Shown here in pieces: positions 4,484 through 5,845 of a stretch of 5,845 bases of DNA. Under the pieces are notes generated by a model. The model was not told the origin of the DNA. It ran no database searches and was given only the letters and a program-made list of their open reading frames with translations. Made by a program: the position numbers and the translations under genes. The DNA is taken from NCBI GenBank assembly GCA_902793875.1, contig CADBFL010000190.1, positions 1-5,845 of the forward strand. Direction: 5' to 3'. Within the stretch, counting starts at the first letter, position 1; every line of letters begins with the position of its first letter. The stretch is from an uncultured Eubacteriales bacterium (GTDB taxonomy: Bacteria; Bacillota; Clostridia; Peptostreptococcales; Anaerovoracaceae).

Positions 4484-5842
4484 ATGTTCAATACAAAAGA
4501 TATCATGGAGACCGTCTCCATGATCAGAGACAATAATCTGGATATACGCACGACCACCATGGGCATCTCGCTGCTCGACTGCGCGGACACGGACGTAAAC
4601 AGATCGTGCACGAAGATCTACGACAAGATATGCCGCTTTGCCGGCAGCCTGGTGGAGACTGCTGATTCGATAAGCGACAAATACGGCATACCTATCGTCA
4701 ACAAAAGAGTGAGCGTGACACCGGTCGCGATGCTCGCCGGCATATCCGGGGGAGACCCTGTTCTTTACGCGAAGGCGCTCGACCGCGCCGCGCACGAGAT
4801 CGGCGTCGATTTTATCGGCGGCTATTCGGCTCTGGTACAGAAGGGCTTCAGCGCCGGCGACAGAGAGCTGATCGACTCCATCCCGCGCGCGCTTGCGGAG
4901 ACCGGACTTGTGTGCTCGTCCGTCAACATCGGCTCGACAAAAGCCGGGATCAACATGGATGCGGTGAAGCTCATGGGACAGAAGGTCAAAGAGGCTGCGG
5001 AACTGACGGCTGACGCGCAGTGCATAGGCGCGGCAAAGCTCGTGGTGTTCTGCAATGCCGTCGAAGACAACCCGTTCATGGCGGGAGCTTTCCACGGAGT
5101 CGGAGAAGCCGACCGCGTGCTGAGCGTGGGAGTCTCGGGCCCGGGAGTCGTGAGATCCGTTCTCGCGGGAATGCCTGACGACGCGCCTCTCGACGAGGTA
5201 GCCGAGGCCATCAAGAAGACCGCGTTCAAGATCACGAGAGTGGGCCAGCTGGTCGGATCGGAAGCCGCGGCTGCGCTGGATACGCCGTTCGGGATAGTGG
5301 ATCTGTCGCTCGCGCCGACTCCTGCCATCGGGGACTCGGTGGCGCACATACTTGAAGAGATAGGACTTGAGCAGTGCGGCGCGCACGGAACGACAGCGGC
5401 TCTTGCCATGCTGAACGACGCGGTCAAAAAGGGCGGAGTCATGGCGTCTTCGAACGTCGGAGGGCTGTCGGGGGCGTTCATCCCTGTCAGCGAGGACGAC
5501 GGGATGATAAGCGCAGCAAGAGAGGGGACGCTCTCGATCGAGAAGCTCGAGGCGATGACGGCCGTATGCTCGGTCGGTCTCGACATGGTGGTGATACCGG
5601 GGGATACGACTCCCGAAGTGATCTCGGCGATCATCGCGGACGAGGCGGCCATAGGCATGGTGAATTCCAAGACCACGGCGGTCAGAGTCATACCGGCTAT
5701 CGGCCTTAAGGGAGGAGAGGAACTGAACTTCGGCGGGCTGCTCGGATACGGACCTGTGATGCCGCTCCGCAGCCAGTCGCCTGCGAAGATGATAAACAGG
5801 GGAGGGCGCATACCGGCGCCTCTGCAGAGCCTCAAAAACTGA
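4484..5842 (+). CDS. PFL family protein, UPF0210 (DUF711), complete
   Basis: The 452-residue product matches the family's usual length end to end. Recognisable blocks are DIRTTTMGISLLDC (20-33), IPIVNKRVSVTP (69-80), EIGVDFIGGYSALVQKG (105-121), SIPRALAET (132-140), CSSVNIGSTKAGINMDAV (144-161), NAVEDNPFMAGAFHGVGEAD (191-210), GVSGPGVV (216-223), TRVGQLVG (251-258), IVDLSLAPTPAIGDSVA (271-287), GTHGTTAALA-like AHGTTAALA (300-308), GGVMASSNVGGLSGAFIPVS (317-336), and a C-terminus ending RGGRIPAPLQSLKN. The fold is related to pyruvate formate-lyase, hence the PFL label, but I see no RVxGY-type glycyl-radical motif, and the reaction is not known to me. ATG 4484 has an AGGAG site 8 nt upstream. 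It is probably co-transcribed with the ACT gene 50 nt upstream and is likely cytoplasmic. Only 3 nt of the window remain after the stop. Confidence 0.95.
   Translation: MFNTKDIMETVSMIRDNNLDIRTTTMGISLLDCADTDVNRSCTKIYDKICRFAGSLVETADSISDKYGIPIVNKRVSVTPVAMLAGISGGDPVLYAKALDRAAHEIGVDFIGGYSALVQKGFSAGDRELIDSIPRALAETGLVCSSVNIGSTKAGINMDAVKLMGQKVKEAAELTADAQCIGAAKLVVFCNAVEDNPFMAGAFHGVGEADRVLSVGVSGPGVVRSVLAGMPDDAPLDEVAEAIKKTAFKITRVGQLVGSEAAAALDTPFGIVDLSLAPTPAIGDSVAHILEEIGLEQCGAHGTTAALAMLNDAVKKGGVMASSNVGGLSGAFIPVSEDDGMISAAREGTLSIEKLEAMTAVCSVGLDMVVIPGDTTPEVISAIIADEAAIGMVNSKTTAVRVIPAIGLKGGEELNFGGLLGYGPVMPLRSQSPAKMINRGGRIPAPLQSLKN
4502..4524. repeat. Perfect 11-bp-arm palindrome near the start of the UPF0210 gene
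   Basis: ATCATGGAGAC (4502-4512) is followed by one C and then its exact reverse complement (4514-4524), starting 18 nt into the coding sequence. It encodes IMETVSMI, part of a conserved family segment, so some of the symmetry may be due to the protein. In mRNA it would form a tight hairpin close to the start codon. Confidence 0.75.
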
Positions 5843-5845
5843 CGA

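Noticed and set aside
4484..5842. Glycyl-radical enzyme (pyruvate formate-lyase) activity for the UPF0210 protein
   Set aside because: No RVxGY-type glycyl-radical loop near the C-terminus is visible; the PFL name reflects fold similarity rather than demonstrated activity.

Overview
The window looks like a chromosomal stretch from a fairly GC-rich anaerobic member of the Bacillota (Clostridia/Eubacteriales). The grounds are strong AGGAGG-type ribosome binding sites, frequent AGA/AGG and ATA codons despite high GC, an ATP-type 6-phosphofructokinase, and the paired ACT-domain (UPF0237) and PFL-like (UPF0210/DUF711) genes. This placement is an inference from gene content and style; no rRNA or lineage marker is present.

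Layout. Positions 1-256 hold the 3' end of pfkA (+). Positions 257-593 are a 337-nt AT-richer gap between the convergent ends of pfkA and a LysR-type regulator gene (594-1475, -). This gap carries a perfect 20-bp tandem duplication and a mirror-symmetric array of eight exact TGTGTAT/ATACACA half-sites, parts of which look like terminators. Upstream of lysR are a strong hairpin terminator (1502-1547) and a perfect 51-bp tandem duplication. Next, on the minus strand, is a TauE/SafE-type permease gene (1634-2496) with an apparent -1 frameshift near 2372-2376. Its promoter (2597-2624) is a near-consensus sigma-70 site overlapped by a perfect palindrome. The 373-nt gap 2497-2869 also contains two concentric inverted repeats centred on 2688 and a likely divergent plus-strand promoter.

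The plus-strand cluster follows: an unrecognised two-TM membrane protein (2870-3481), a flavodoxin-domain protein 10 nt downstream (3492-4085), then after a 72-nt gap the ACT-domain protein (4158-4433, GTG start) and the complete UPF0210 protein (4484-5842).

How the genes may work together. The ACT/UPF0210 pair is a conserved two-gene unit of unknown biochemistry. The membrane and flavodoxin genes are probably co-transcribed. The LysR protein may control the adjacent permease, but that rests only on adjacency and on operator-like dyads near the permease promoter. No mobile-element gene, CRISPR array, tRNA or rRNA was seen. The least explained structure is the symmetric half-site array at 297-552.
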